DNA of 64,000 bases from the NCBI GenBank assembly GCA_949710005.1, contig OX453274.1, forward strand, positions 13,950,831-14,014,830, in the 5' to 3' direction. Position 1 is the stretch's first letter. Each line of letters opens with the position of its first letter. The stretch is from Ricordea florida (Eukaryota; Cnidaria; Anthozoa; Corallimorpharia; Ricordeidae). The notes below the pieces were generated by a model. It saw nothing but the letters and a program-made list of their open reading frames with translations. It was not told the origin of the DNA and did no database searches. Below, in pieces: positions 23,601-35,882 of the stretch. The translations under genes were made by a program, and so were the position numbers.

Positions 23601-26030
23601 TCATACCACTTAGTAGAATCCTTTTCAATGATTACGCTTTAAGTCCAGTGGCGGGAATATACTGAAAGGGGAAGAGTCGCTTTAGAAAATTTTTCCTCGT
23701 ACCGAACACTGTGCAGGAATTTGCATAAAGCTGTATTTATACATTGTTGAGTCTAGTTAGCGTTTGCTAAAATTTTGTAAAGGTTGTGTTATCTTTATTT
23801 GCAGATGGATTTGGTTGTTATATGTATTTGACTGCAAACAGTATGATATAGTGGGAAATAATGAAATTGAATTAGTGCGGACATGATGTGACAAATTGAA
23901 GCATGACATGACTGCGTGTGAGTGAATCAAACGTGTGTAATATTTATATTCGCAAAATACAGACGCAAAATCGGGAAAGACTCACCATTCTTTTCCATAA
24001 AAAGTGAAGTGTTATTTAGCGTTAGATAATAACCTGGACGAGGCAAGATTCATTAAAGAAGTTTTCGAGCAAGATTCACCGATTTGCTTTGCAAATGACT
24101 GAGGGCAAACTCGGCCAATGGCCGGGCTGAAATCATTGCACATTGATGTTAACATATTTCTTCTCCATGGCATTTGCCCAATTTTTTTATTCATCGGTCT
24201 AACTTGCCTATAAACAAACTCCATTCAGGTAAGGTGGTTTGTTCTAATTCGATGTGGCATGGGTGATATATACTTTTCAATTTCTACTAAATTTGTCTGC
24301 ATTCCGAATACCGAAAATATGTAGTAAGACAATTCAACCGTTCCAAGCTCATGCTGAACCGTTTTCAATTAAATGTACGTAAATACAAAGTTAAAGGATA
24401 GTTCTTTTTAGCTGTACGAGTAATGGACAATTTATTTCTATGCCAAGGCCGAAATAAATGCTTTAAAAACTTCCTAAATCGGCCAATATGGCGGCCCTCC
24501 GGAAGCCCGGTCAAACCGTCATTTCTGTATCTTTCAAAGGAAAGAAAATTCAAACCAAAGAATATGCATTCAGTATTTAGGGCACCATTCTAGGACTTCA
24601 TGCCAAAAATCAGCCAAATCGATGAGATGCCGTGTCAGGCGGAAGTTCGAATCTTACAGAAAATCACTCTTAACCGACATAGTATTACATTTAGTGTCAC
24701 CCATCCGTTAAAATAATTACTTGATCCTTGATTAATAAATTCACTCCCTAGAGAAGGCTGATAACTGACATAAGCATTTCGGAGATGAATTGTCCTTTTC
24801 TAAAGGAGAGTAACACTGTCTCATTTTTTCTTATTTTTACCAGTGAAATAAAAAAAATATATGCAAATCATGTCCCGAATGTACGCATGCGCTGCTTTTA
24901 ACCTCCTTACATGGTTCTCCTACTTGTCGCCTTTTTTCATGACTCTACATAAGGCATAACAAAAAGAAAACGACTTGGTTCCCGTCAGAAAAATTCAATT
25001 GAATAAAAAACGAGACGTGAAATTTAAATAACATATATTGGTCGCTCCTATCATACAAGCGATAATTCAAGTAATTTTAAATATAGAGCCCCCTCCACAT
25101 GAGCAATTTTTATTTGCTCACCTCTTTGAGAAAGTTGAAAATGTTTGATGTTCGTAAAAAGAATTGGAGTAGTAACCATGTTCACAATAGAAGTACAAAG
25201 AATATTATGTATTTGGTTGACTGTTGCCACTCCATCACTGGACAGAGGTCAAGGTATGAATAACAGGAAACTAGCCAAATATAGAATATGTCTTTGTCAA
25301 ATAATATGATTTGCCAGAATCCAAATGTAAGGCTTGTAAGACAGCAGGGCCACATCTCTGAAACCTAATTAAGACTTATCCTGGGTTACATTTGCCCAAA
25401 AACGATATGTCGACTGCGGTTGCTCATGTTGCATTGACTAAAGGTAATTGAGATTTGAATTATGTGACCCTTGTTAATGACTTACAAAAAAACAGACAAG
25501 GTAAATACTGAAAATAATCCAGCAATAGACAACGGTAGACAATAGCAGGGTGTCAAGCAGCATATCAGCTCAAGAAACTACGAACATATGAAATTGGAAC
25601 ACAAAAAATATGAGAAAATAGGAAATTTGACATCTTGTAATAGACCGACATTTAAGAGTAAGGGCATCAAGACCTGGCTGACCATCTTAAAGAAAAAGAA
25701 CAGTAATATTCCAAAAAAGTATGTTCCCATTAAAAAAAACACTCAACCTTTTAATATTCCTTGGTTAAAAGCACATACAAAATGAGAAACTCATTCCAGT
25801 TTTGCCTCACAGTATTATATGTGACCAAAATGAGTATTTGAAAAAGCAAGATCATACATGTAGAGGAAGATATGTAGATCCATGTGGGATACATAACTTA
25901 AGAACCTTTGCCATGGAGTCCAGTGAAGCCTCCATTTTTCCCCCGCTGATGACTCCTACCCAGGTTTCTTTTTGTTTTTGGTCTCGTTTCAAATCAAACG
26001 ACAACGAGGTTCCGTGATGATAACGAGAAA
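23601..26030. other. Non-coding stretch
   Basis: Short frames near 24012-24224, 24365-24553, 25588-25785 and 25802-26017 show no recognised motif, and several lack an ATG. No promoter or RNA gene was recognised. Confidence 0.4.
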
Positions 26031-26508
26031 AGCACCGCGTATAATGGCGAAACTACCGAATATAATGCCTCCAGCACCGGATATATTACTTTAAGCACCG
26101 AACAGCATGGTTTAAGAACCGAATATCATTACTTAAGTTCCGAATATAATGACTGAAGCACCTAATTTATTAATTTAAGCACCGAACATAATAACAAAAG
26201 CACCTAATAGCCTGCTTTAAGTACCGAATATAATAATTTAAGCACCGACTATAATGACTGAAGCACCGAATATAATGACTGAAGCACCAAACATGATAAC
26301 AAAAGCACCGAATACAATGCTTTAAGCACCGAATATAATGACTGAAGCACCAAACATAATTACAAAATCACCGAATAACATGATTTAAGTACCGAAGAAC
26401 ATGGTTTAAGTACCGAATATAATGAATAAAGCACTCAATACAATTAGTTGACCACCGAATATAATGACTACTGTACCCAATATAATCATTTAAGCACTAA
26501 ATATAATG
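26031..26508 (+). repeat. 21-bp minisatellite (about 23 units)
   Basis: Head-to-tail 21-bp units of the type AGCACCGAATATAATGACTGA, with variants carrying AACATAATTACAAA or GGTTTA ends. Units are diverged but keep the 21-bp register through almost the whole block. There are no spacers. Confidence 0.8.
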
Positions 26509-26545
26509 ACCAAAGGCAACTTAAGGCAGTTATGGCGTTCCATAG

Positions 26546-26847
26546 TCATGGGTAGCCGGTTTTCAACGGAAAACGGTGTCTCAATTCTTGATATATCTGT
26601 ACTAGTGTTAGCAGGCAATTTTCATTTGAAATGTCATTCAGCCGATTCTTCATTTCATCATCTCGAACATGTTTTGCTACTCCTGGTGGTCTCTCCACGA
26701 TCCTTCCTTCTCGCAAGTATCGTGCCGATGATCGGCTCACTCCAATAGTAGCGTGAACTGTCAAATACCTGTAATCTTCATTAACATCTTTGAGGGCTTG
26801 AATATTTTTTGTCGCTGATCAAGTAAAATTCTGTTTCTTGGTGGCAT
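26546..26847 (-). pseudogene. Tc1/mariner (IS630)-like transposase N-terminal fragment
   Basis: ATG at 26847 (MPPRNRILLDQR), then a frame change near 26800 into a helix-turn-helix-like segment (TVHATIGVSRSSARYLREGR), then ERPPGVAKHVRDDEM and NENCLLTLVQIYQELR. This resembles the DNA-binding N-terminus of IS630/Tc1-type transposases. The DDE catalytic part is absent; the frame stops at 26546, directly beside the 21-bp minisatellite. Confidence 0.45.
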
Positions 26848-26990
26848 GATTTTCTTTGCTTCTTTCTAGTTCAATGTACGGCGTATTCTGTATGTTACAG
26901 TTCTGTACATGTACACCTTTTGCTGTTAATTACCAGAAAGTATACTCTCATTTATGCCAAAAGTTATATCAATAACGTAAATAAGTTTTT

Positions 26991-27116
26991 CATTAACTCT
27001 AGAATACATTTCATTGGTGTTGATCGAACTTTCAATTAGGATATTTGAATATCTATCGATATTTAATAACGTTAACTGACAAACAAATGCGCGCTCAGAC
27101 ATTTTGAGCGGGAACC

Positions 27117-27147
<31 letters not shown>

Positions 27148-27223
27148 TAAATAATCGATAGATATTCAAATATCCTAATTGAAAGTTCGATCAACACTTA
27201 TGAAATGTATTCTAGAGTTAATG
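26991..27223. repeat. 70-bp near-perfect inverted repeat (hairpin, 93-bp spacer)
   Basis: Arm 26991-27060 and arm 27154-27223 are reverse complements with about two mismatches. Both contain ATCGATAGATATTCAAATAT. It is probably a very young MITE-like palindrome or the fold-back end of a larger element. Confidence 0.75.
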
Positions 27224-27932
27224 GATTTTCTATTGGTGTTAACGATTAACCATTGCGCTAGATTTAAAGTATATTTGTTACCTTTGATTGTGCAAAGGTG
27301 CAATTCTTCATCCGTTTATGCTATTGAATGTTAATACATATGGAAATAGCATTATTGAGAGTTCGTTCGCCTTAACAAAGTTCATGAAAGTGCTAATGAA
27401 CTTAGATTTGCCGTATAGTTTCAACTGTTGACGTAATTGAATGTATGTTTTGCGTTAATGAACAGCAAAAGGTGTAATAATAAGAGCATCAAGAATATTT
27501 TTGTCACGAATCAATACAGCCTTACCAGAGTTAAAGCTACTCGTTTTTGCGCCATCGTTTCATGTCTTTCATTCATTGCTACAGCAGTCTATTTTTTGCA
27601 GTTATTTTTGCAGCGTGGAAAGATAGTAGTTAGTACATAGTTCTTAGCACAGAATCTCAGCCGACTGAATGGCTCTTTGTATTTCCATTACAATCTTTTT
27701 TTAAGTTTTGGTTGGAATGTAGCACAGTAACCTGTGCACTTGTTGCATTACCTGTCCTGGTAACATAGCTTACCAGTTTCTCATATTTTAGTGTTATCAT
27801 CTTAGAGAAATAAGAAATTTCTGCCTCCAAACAGGCCCACATCAGAAAAATCTGTCAAAGGCTACGTACAATAATTTTAAGAGGCATTAATCTGAATTTT
27901 CCAATTTTGGAATAATTTTGTTCCGACAACAG

Positions 27933-28230
27933 ACAGACCTGAAGGTACAACACTGACAACCAGTATGACTGGAAACACCCCTGTACAAGGTGATTAAGTT
28001 AGCTTCACATGTAGAATGACTGGTGCCAACCCAGCAGTGTCAGAGTACAGAATTTACTTTAATGACAGCAATACACCTCTTACTGAACCATCTGATGGAC
28101 TATACATTATCAACAATGTACAACGATTAGAGCATCACTGCAGGTATAAATGTATACCACACAATGATTGTTGCAATGGACCACCAGCCACAGTTGATCT
28201 TGATAAAAATATGGAGTCTGATTCCCTTAA
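27933..28230 (+). pseudogene. Degenerate Ig-domain exon of the host surface gene
   Basis: After an acceptor-like CAACAG, a phase-1 frame encodes an Ig fold pattern: TGNTPVQGD, VSFTCRMTG, SEYRIYFND, GLYIINNVQR, HHCRYKCIPHND, GPPATVDL. An in-frame TAA lies at 27995-27997. The expected donor after VDL reads ATAAAA instead of GTAAAA. Both defects suggest a dead exon that would be skipped. The next exon has the same phase, so skipping keeps the frame. Confidence 0.6.
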
Positions 28231-28458
28231 ACAGCTGCAGCATACATTACAGTGCAATGTATGCGAGGTCAAATCTGGAGTCAAAAAATGTATAGTCATC
28301 CCAGTCATATGTCTCAAGCTTAAGCTTTTAATTTTTTGCTTAATTTGTTACAACGTCCTAGAGATGATTTCACAAAAACGGTGAGAGTGGAAATAGTCAG
28401 AAGCTGCATAGACAGGTAAACAGTTTTTTATAACTGCAGGTTTCGTAAAATATGATTA

Positions 28459-28674
28459 GGGAGCTTAAGCACGTGCGTTTTTTGAGACGCGGACGGCAAC
28501 CGGAAGTGAGCTGTTTCCCCTTTTAACCAGTCTTCACACAACTACATTTACATTGATTAGTATCTTTTCTCCATTAGAGATGATCACTATAAAAATGTGA
28601 AAAACACCACTGTCCTGGCACGCGAAATGTTCTCTTCCGGTTGCCGTCCGCGTCTCAAAAACGCGCGTGCTCCC
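28459..28674. mobile_element. 216-bp MITE with long TIRs and TA flanks
   Basis: It starts GGGAGC, followed by TTTTGAGACGCGGACGGC and AACCGGAAG. It ends with the mirror image and GCTCCC. TA dinucleotides flank both ends (28457-28458 and 28675-28676), fitting Tc1/mariner-type target duplication. Confidence 0.7.
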
Positions 28675-28938
28675 TATTATGTAAGTAAATGACAACCTGT
28701 AAATTTCAGATATATATGTCACTTTATCAAAAACTGATTCCTAAAGCCATAGCTGCTCCAGTTATAATAGTTAACTTATCATTTGGTAGTTCTTACACTC
28801 TTAACTCAATAGACATGATTTCAAAGATGAAATATATTGTACTGTACGAGGCAAAGCATTAACTTATTGGTTTTATATATTATTAAAATTAATTTGAACA
28901 AGTAAGACAACAATTTATGATTTATTCTCAGAAATAAA

Positions 28939-29068
28939 GGTGAATAGAGGCAGAATATTTACCATGCTGTGAAGCAGCGAGGTAAAGTTTCCTATGGTCA
29001 CTATTCACCGAGATTGAAGAGAATAATTGTTTTAGTATATACCAATAAAGCAACCTCAGTAGGGAGTG
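28939..29068 (-). repeat. Dispersed palindromic repeat, copy 1
   Basis: It contains GGTGAATAG-type ends, TTTACC...GGTAAA inner palindromes and a tail matching TAGTATATACCAAT. An inverted second copy lies at 32791-32920. Confidence 0.6.
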
Positions 29069-29999
29069 TGATATCTACCAACACAGCTCTTAAAGTCTGG
29101 ACTGGTTGACTGAGCTCCATTTTTCACCAACATGGAAAATTCACATGTCTTGCCTGAGTAATTTAATTAAATGTCATTTTCTTGTACGAAAAGATGATAG
29201 TGGCTTTAAAGCTGTGTCACCATGGTTTAAATCGCCTTTTATTTTCTCTCTCCCTCCCCACTTTTTCCAGTTCAAGTATCAATTTATTTATTGTTTCTAC
29301 TATACTTAGTAAAGTACTAAGTATGACTGCATGTTGCCTGATGTAATATTCTTTGATGAAAAAAATATGTTAATCACCCTTATTCGACCTTAAGACGTCT
29401 ACTTACCTTTCCTATTCCACTAACTTTTCTGTTTTAAAATTCTTATCCCAAAGATATAGCGATATGCAGCATTGTGAGGAGGAAAATAGTCTAATGACCT
29501 ATATCACTTACCCAACAACGAAACTTAGTTACTCCATTTATTCTATTTGGATCTTAAATCAAAAGTAGGAATGAACAGCCCATTCTTCTGTGTCCAATTC
29601 ATATATGGTATATAACTATAACGTAAACGTGTTTCGCTGCCCACCTATCCCATCAGGAACTTGTTTATCTAGTTACCAAATACAGGTTGAGAAATTTACC
29701 TGAAAAATTATGCATCTCGGCCAAATAGGTGTCTCTTCTATTTCTACTCCAAACTTTCCCAATATTTTGCTAGAACGCAGCAAAGTAAGTGAAGCACTTA
29801 TCTAACTAACCTCTATTTAGCATGTTACCAGGCCTAAGTAATGTAGTCCATAGCATTATTCAGTAGAGTCCATAGCTTTCACCACGTTGTTTACTGGCAT
29901 TTGAAACTCCGATTTTCACCCTGTCTGGTAATCTTAACATTTTGAAATTGACTTAGTCATATCATCTCTTATCAATTTGTCATCCTATTAATTTAACAG

Positions 30000-30266
30000 A
30001 CCCAGCCACAGTGATAAAAGTTTCTTCCCTTGCTACTAAGTCATGGATTGGTCAGACAGTGAACTTAAAGTGTGAATCAGATGGCGTTCCTACACCAACT
30101 GTCACGTGGTTCAAACCTAATGGAAATAAACTAGAAAGAGGCACAGCTGGAGAAAACACTGTAGATGTAATCATGGCGGTAGATGAAGATTTTGGTGACT
30201 ACAAATGCATTGCTGATAATGGCCTTTCTCCTGCTGATACAGTTACTGTCACTGTGCGGCAGATAA
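30000..30266 (+). CDS. Ig-domain exon of a host transmembrane surface protein
   Basis: A symmetric phase 1-1 exon of 267 nt with an AACAG acceptor and GTGAGT donor. The encoded domain shows the I-set Ig layout: GQTVNLKCESDG (first Cys), PTPTVTWFKPNG (core Trp), then DFGDYKCIADNG (second Cys with Tyr two residues before) and a final strand (ADTVTVTV). The domain would be extracellular and mediate adhesion or recognition. Exon phase and order match the FN3, stalk and TM exons downstream, so I place all in one gene. Signal-peptide exons were not found in the window. Confidence 0.8.
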
Positions 30267-33220
30267 GTGAGTTTTGTATTTCTTAAAGTTAGGTCAATGT
30301 TTGTACCATAAAGAGGAGTACTCCATGGGGAGCTATTAATAACCATTTAGCACTGAGCAGTGGAAATGTGTTAGTAGGTAACTTCTTGTAAGCCAGTCTT
30401 CCCAACGCAAGGCACATAATTATTTGCTTTACAATGTCAGTGGAAAAGATAGACCAAATCCTGCACTGTAATTGTCTGCCCAAACAGCTTTTCGGCTTTT
30501 ATTGACGCCTTCATGGATCAAGCGTGTTTTCCAGATTGCTGGATGGTGGCCTCGTGATGTCTTGCGTCCATTATGTTGTAAACCACTCAACAAAAGCCAA
30601 TACCCAGTCATGTTAAACGCACACATGATGACTAACCCATATTGATATCCCCTCCACTGAACTCTCTTTGGTGCTAACTGCTAGCGTCAATGTCCTTGGT
30701 GAAACGTAAAAGACGTTGAACAGAATCGTGAAATTTTCCGGCTATTTCGCAGTGTTTCGTAAGCTGTTGTTACGTTGTCTACCTGTTGTGGTTAGGACGT
30801 TGTTCACTGTCTTTCCTAATCTTTGTTTGACCAGGAACCTGGTTTGACGTCATTTATAACACCAAGAAGCAGCTGGTAACTTTGATGAGTGACGCATACA
30901 TGCAGATTTAGTCCTTTCAGTGTCGGGTGTTTCTTTACTCAAGCAGCCCGCGATAGTTTATTTCACATTATAACCCACTGTTTGGGTCACGTGGTGTCAA
31001 ATAGTAGGACGGGTATCAGTCGATGTACCCCGTCCATGTGGATATTTGCCCTGCGATTTTTCAGTTGCAAGAAAACTTTTCTACGACAAACTCGTTTTGT
31101 AGAATCCAGTGATACCGCAGTTAAATAGCTAGTCTCAAGTGTAGCTTGGGCTAATACAAAAAATCAACAAAATGTGCCGTTAGTATTTTTGGAGGTGAGC
31201 AAAGTTACGAACTCTTGAGCAACCAAATTCTTGAAAATATGCCTACTGAAATGTTCAAAAAGGCTGGTTTTGCACTAAGCTACTTTTTCCACTGTGATTA
31301 AAGCTGCCTGTTGAGAAAACGTCCAAACCACAAAGATAAACTACACAAGCGACATATTACTCAAGTCGTAACGTGCACATCCAACTGTAGAACAACTTTT
31401 CGAGTCATCCGCATTGTCGGTCGATTTACAGCTCAGCATAATTCAGTTCAGTCAGTTCAACCTGTCCTTGCAACTGGAACTAAAGTGTTTACCTCCTCAA
31501 CCCCCGCCATTCAACAACAGAGCCAAGTTTGCGAACAATCCACTTTTAACGTAGATCCTTCAACTACACCAGATTTTCCAAATTCCCTGTATCATCAGTG
31601 TAATTACTTTGCAGTGTTAGTGGTATAGTTGGATATTCTTTTCTGAGGCAGAGGAAATGTCTAGCCTTCACTTCTTTTCGAACAATGCAGTCCAAAAAAT
31701 AAACCAAAAATGGCGTGTTTTCGAGACTTTCATGTAAATGTCTTTGCGAGAGTATGTTTGAAATGACAGCTTGTCAAGCTCTTGTCCAATAACAATTTAA
31801 ACAAAACATTTTTTACCAATCAATGTGCGAGTTTGCGTCAGTCACAATTACAGTCAGATCACTTGTTTTTTTTTTTTCGTTTTTGAACAAAGTAAAAATT
31901 AATTCGCGATCACGGAGGTTTATAAAATAAATGATCTCTTTTCTGGCTTACTGCTATATGGGAGGATAATTCCCTTGGCTAAGAATTGTCCTCAAAGTTT
32001 CACGTATGCCCTCGAAGCTTCCCTTCTCGGCCAACTGTTCATTTTTCGACCAATTTATCGGCCGTGGACACTATCCTCCGATATACCAGCCGCCGGCAGG
32101 GGTTTATTGACTAGATATTAGCGCAAAATCGTATTGTCTAAACAGAGGAGTAGAAATCTTAAGATTAGTATATACCAACTCAGCATTCTTGGAATTTTAA
32201 ACATTCTGATTGGCTCCCCAACCTTGGAATATTCAACACTATCCGCCGCCAAGGTGGTGAATATAGCTGGGGTTTCTGGGTAATCCTTGTGCCAGTAAGT
32301 TTTTGTTTGGGAAAAAAAAGGCGTCCAAGCTACCGAATTACGGCTGTGTTTCTGAAGAGGTTTTTCTAGAAAAAAAAAAAAAAACACTACCAAGATGAAA
32401 CGTTGACCAGGGCAGGAACAAATAATACGCAAAGGAAAGACAATAAAAACTGCATGTGCAAAATAAAGTCCTCATTAAGTCTCTTAGTCGTACGAATGAA
32501 AGAAGGAAGAAGAAGAAAGAAAGACTGGTTTATTATTAAATCACATCGCAGTAAAATACTGAATTGCGTAATTCTTTACAAGCTACTAATATACAAATTA
32601 TAAAAATCAGAATGCTTACAGTTCTATTAAAAGGTTCTCATTCATCTCAAACTTGAGTTGGTTTCAGCCGCACACTTCACGAAAAACGAATTAGCAAAAC
32701 GCTTTGTCTTGGCTGCTGGTAATGACGCTTTAACGATTAATTTTTTCACCGGTTGTGTTATCCTTGGCGTCGCTGTCGTGTTTAATTAAGGTCCCTATTA
32801 AGGTTGCTTCATTGGTATATACTAAAACAATTATTTTCTACGGTCTCGGTGAATAGAGGCCTTAGGAATATTTACCTAGCAGCTTCGCAGCTCGGTAAAT
32901 CTTCTGCCACTTATTAACAGCAACATTATGCTAACACGATATATTTTTTCTTTGCTTTTGTTTTTTTTCTGGCTTTCTTTTAATTTTGTACTTTTGTTCG
33001 TAAACGTTGTGATTATTTTCGGAGATGCCACAGCTATCCAGTTTTGCTAGTTATCACATGCAGGGCAAAATTACTGAACGCTGATTGGCTTAGAAAGAGG
33101 GCATTTTTTCTTAATCACGAGGGCACTTTAGGTAATCACGAGGGCATGATTACTTGCTACTGATTGGTCATAAGTTGCTTGGCAACGAAGCGTGATTGCT
33201 GATGAATTTTTTTTGCAACA
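30267..33220. other. Intronic non-coding stretch
   Basis: Between the Ig exon and the Crypton relic. Apart from the palindromic repeat at 32791-32920 and a gaatattcacc-type palindrome near 32220-32265, I see no coding or RNA feature. Confidence 0.4.
32791..32920 (+). repeat. Dispersed palindromic repeat, copy 2
   Basis: Same unit as at 28939-29068 in opposite orientation. It shares GGTATATACTAAAACAATTA, then CTCGGTGAATAG, TTTACC and CTCGGTAAAT. Confidence 0.6.
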
Positions 33221-34481
33221 ATGACTTCCCGTTTCGTGGAAGCCGACGGAACCTTAATTGAGGAACTAAAGTACGGTAGCGAGAACAAAAACACTAACCG
33301 AAGTACTGTCTATTGGACCGGCGTTTTCAAACAATGGGCTGTAACAAGGGGAAAAAAAGAGGAAATTGAGAGCTACGAAGCGTCACAGCAGAACGAAGCA
33401 CTCGCCCAATTTTTCTGAGGAAAGAAAACGGCAAAGAGTATGAACCAGACTCTTTGAAGATCATCCAAGCATCTTTAGATCGCTATTTAAGAAGCAAAAT
33501 TTATCCAAAATCTATCGTAAAAGATGTAGAGTTCTTGCGGTCACGAAAAGTCATAGAAGGAAAGGCAAGAAAGCTTCGCGAGCTTGGAATGGGCAAGCGG
33601 CCGAACAAAGCCCAGAGTCTAACGAAAGAGGAAGAGGAAATATTATGGGAGAACGGGGAGTTGGGAGACGAAAATCCCTGGTCACTCATAAACACAATCT
33701 GGTGGTTGCTTTCGATGCACTTTGGACTACGCGGCCGACAAGAGCACCATGATATGAAAGTCGAAGACTTCTCATTTCAAGAAAATGATGGCAGCTTTGA
33801 ATTCGTCACTTTTGCCGAAGGCCTCACAAAGACAAGAGGTGGCGGACTGCGAGTCAAATCACGGTTAGCTACCCCTAAGATGTTCGCAACCGGTGAGAAG
33901 AGATGTCCTGTTGCTTTGTTGAAAAAGTACTTAGAAAAACGACCGGCAGAGTTGAAGACTACAGGGCCATTGTACCTTGGTGTTTTCGAAAACCCAAAAG
34001 CCAGCGTGTGGTACAAAAAGAAACCCATGGGGAAAACACCATGAATAACATCATGAAAACAATGAAGGAAAACTCACCTCTGAAAGTTACCTGCCCAGAC
34101 AAGAAGCTTACTAACCACAGCGCCAGAAAAACGGTTGTCAAGAAATTGAAGAGCTCCGGCATTCCGAAATGCGAGATTAGAAACATTACTGGTAACAGTT
34201 CCGAGCAAGGTTTGGATTTCTACGACGCCGGTGATGAAAACGAGCAAAGAATGACGTCCGACATCATCGACAATCTCACAAATACTGCCACGACAAAACA
34301 AGTACTTCAACCACTGCCCTCAGTGCAAACACAGCACGGCTCAGCTCCGAGTCAAATCTTCAATTTCAGCCATTGTAGTGTGACTCTTAACATCGCTGGA
34401 AATCATTCTTTCCAAGCAAGTCTCAGCCAGAGCAAGCGAGGTTACAAAATAATTTTTCTCCCAGAATCTGACTCCGATTAA
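33221..34481 (+). pseudogene. Crypton-type (DUF3504-like) tyrosine recombinase, two frameshifts
   Basis: ATG at 33221. Three frames cover one protein: 33221-33418, then about 33415-34044, then about 34035-34481. The breaks lie in a T-run near 33412 and an A-run near 34034, so each looks like a single-base indel. Family marks: RPNKAQSLTKEEEEILWENG, HFGLRGRQEH (catalytic Arg), PKMFATGEKRCPV, VWYKKKPMG, NHSARKT (H-x-x-R) and LDFYD (candidate nucleophilic Tyr). Cryptons move by a tyrosine recombinase without RNA or DDE chemistry. The copy lies in an intron between Ig and FN3 exons. Tandem TAATCACGAGGGCA units and a CCAAT-type box at 33114-33170 precede it and may be its promoter. Confidence 0.75.
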
Positions 34482-35597
34482 GGTGTAATGTTCACATAAA
34501 TACATTTTGAGCCTTTTTGCTGTTCCGGCAATTTTGGGAAAACTTTGAAAATACGCGTGAAATTAATCCTTAGTTGCCCTCGGGCCCATGCGATTACACA
34601 TACTAATTATAACTAGATTCAATGTTTGTAGCATAGGCTAGAAATCTCGTTAAGAGTCTTGCTCCCATCTGAGTCTGAACTTGAGGCCTGCAGGAGTTAA
34701 ATACTTGAGGAGTGCTGAAAAATAGTAGGAATAGAATCAATCAAACTCACAGCAGTTTATTTTACGGCTAAAATTTCAATCGATTCTAACGTGATTGAAT
34801 TAATTTGAATTAATTTGTGAACAATGCAATGCGAAAGAATTGATTCAAAATTTGAAATGTCATATACACAAGGGAAAAATGTATTTTGCTTTGAAATGAT
34901 TTAATTCAGAGAATTCTAATTAGTTGGTAAATGTTTTGTCTATTGGAGTTTCTGTTTGCTGTTAAAAGTCCAGTTCGTGGAGGTGATTCTGTGTGGCTGT
35001 TGTGCGTGCTGTGAATACAGTTTCAAGGTTTACTACAAATATTTGGACTTCTCCCTAGCTAGGAGAAGATTCTTTGGTTTAATCCAAATTAACTTTTCGC
35101 TGCTTAAAGGCTGTTACGTTCTCCGTATCAAGGACAGCACGAGAAAGTTATTTGATTCCAACTAGTTTTATCTTCCTGTGATATTGTAATAACAGCCAAC
35201 TTTCAGGTAGAGTGGGCGTAGCCAGAGAATTGAATATTTTCAAATTCCCGAGAAAATATCTACCAAAAGATGCCAAGACAACGCGCCTAGCATTTGATGG
35301 AGGGTGGCCCGCTGGTGCACCGTAACGCCACAACTAAATCCGAACCTAGTGCTCCCTGAGCCGTTTTGAGGCCTACTGTTTGGGCAATTTGCAAAAAACA
35401 TGGCGATATTGACCAACAACTATCCATTGTCTCTCCGTGGTTTTAATAATCTCTAACTATCTTAGTACAGTTTCTCTTGACTCCCGCCTTGCTTTAATTT
35501 TTGTCGCTCTCGAACTCCATATCGAACTCTAGAGCTGGATTTACACTTCCTTGAAACGCCATCCTAATCGATGCCTTATTTTTCTTGGGTGTCACAG
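34482..35597. other. Intronic non-coding stretch
   Basis: AT-rich intron sequence between the Crypton relic and the first FN3 exon. No supported gene. Confidence 0.4.
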
Positions 35598-35882
35598 AGA
35601 AACCAGGTGCACCAGTGATAACGTCATCAGATACAGACATTCGAGCCACGTCACTCACAGTAAAATGGAGTGAACCAACTGATGATGGAGAGAGTCCTAT
35701 CACAGCATACCGAGTGGTGATATTGACTGAGATAAAGAATGAGAATATTACCGACCCCAGTACAACAAGTCTTTCCGTTGGAGGTCTGGACAGGGATACT
35801 CAATACACCGTGAAAGTTTTTGCTAGAAATTTTGTTTTTGAGGGACCGGCGGGAAGTAAGACAGTTCAGACAAGATATGAAG
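35598..35882 (+). CDS. Fibronectin type III exon 1 of the host surface gene
   Basis: A symmetric phase 1-1 exon of 285 nt (acceptor CACAG, donor GTAAGG). The FN3 pattern is clear: start KPGAPVITSS, LTVKWSEPTDDGESPITAYRV (conserved Trp and Pro), then SLSVGGLDRDTQYTVKVFARN (Leu and Tyr of the FN3 core) and a final strand. It would be extracellular, membrane-proximal to the Ig domains. No stop interrupts it. Confidence 0.85.

Noticed and set aside
26031-26508. Regular short repeats resembling a CRISPR array
   Set aside because: Units are head-to-tail without unique spacers and the DNA is eukaryotic.
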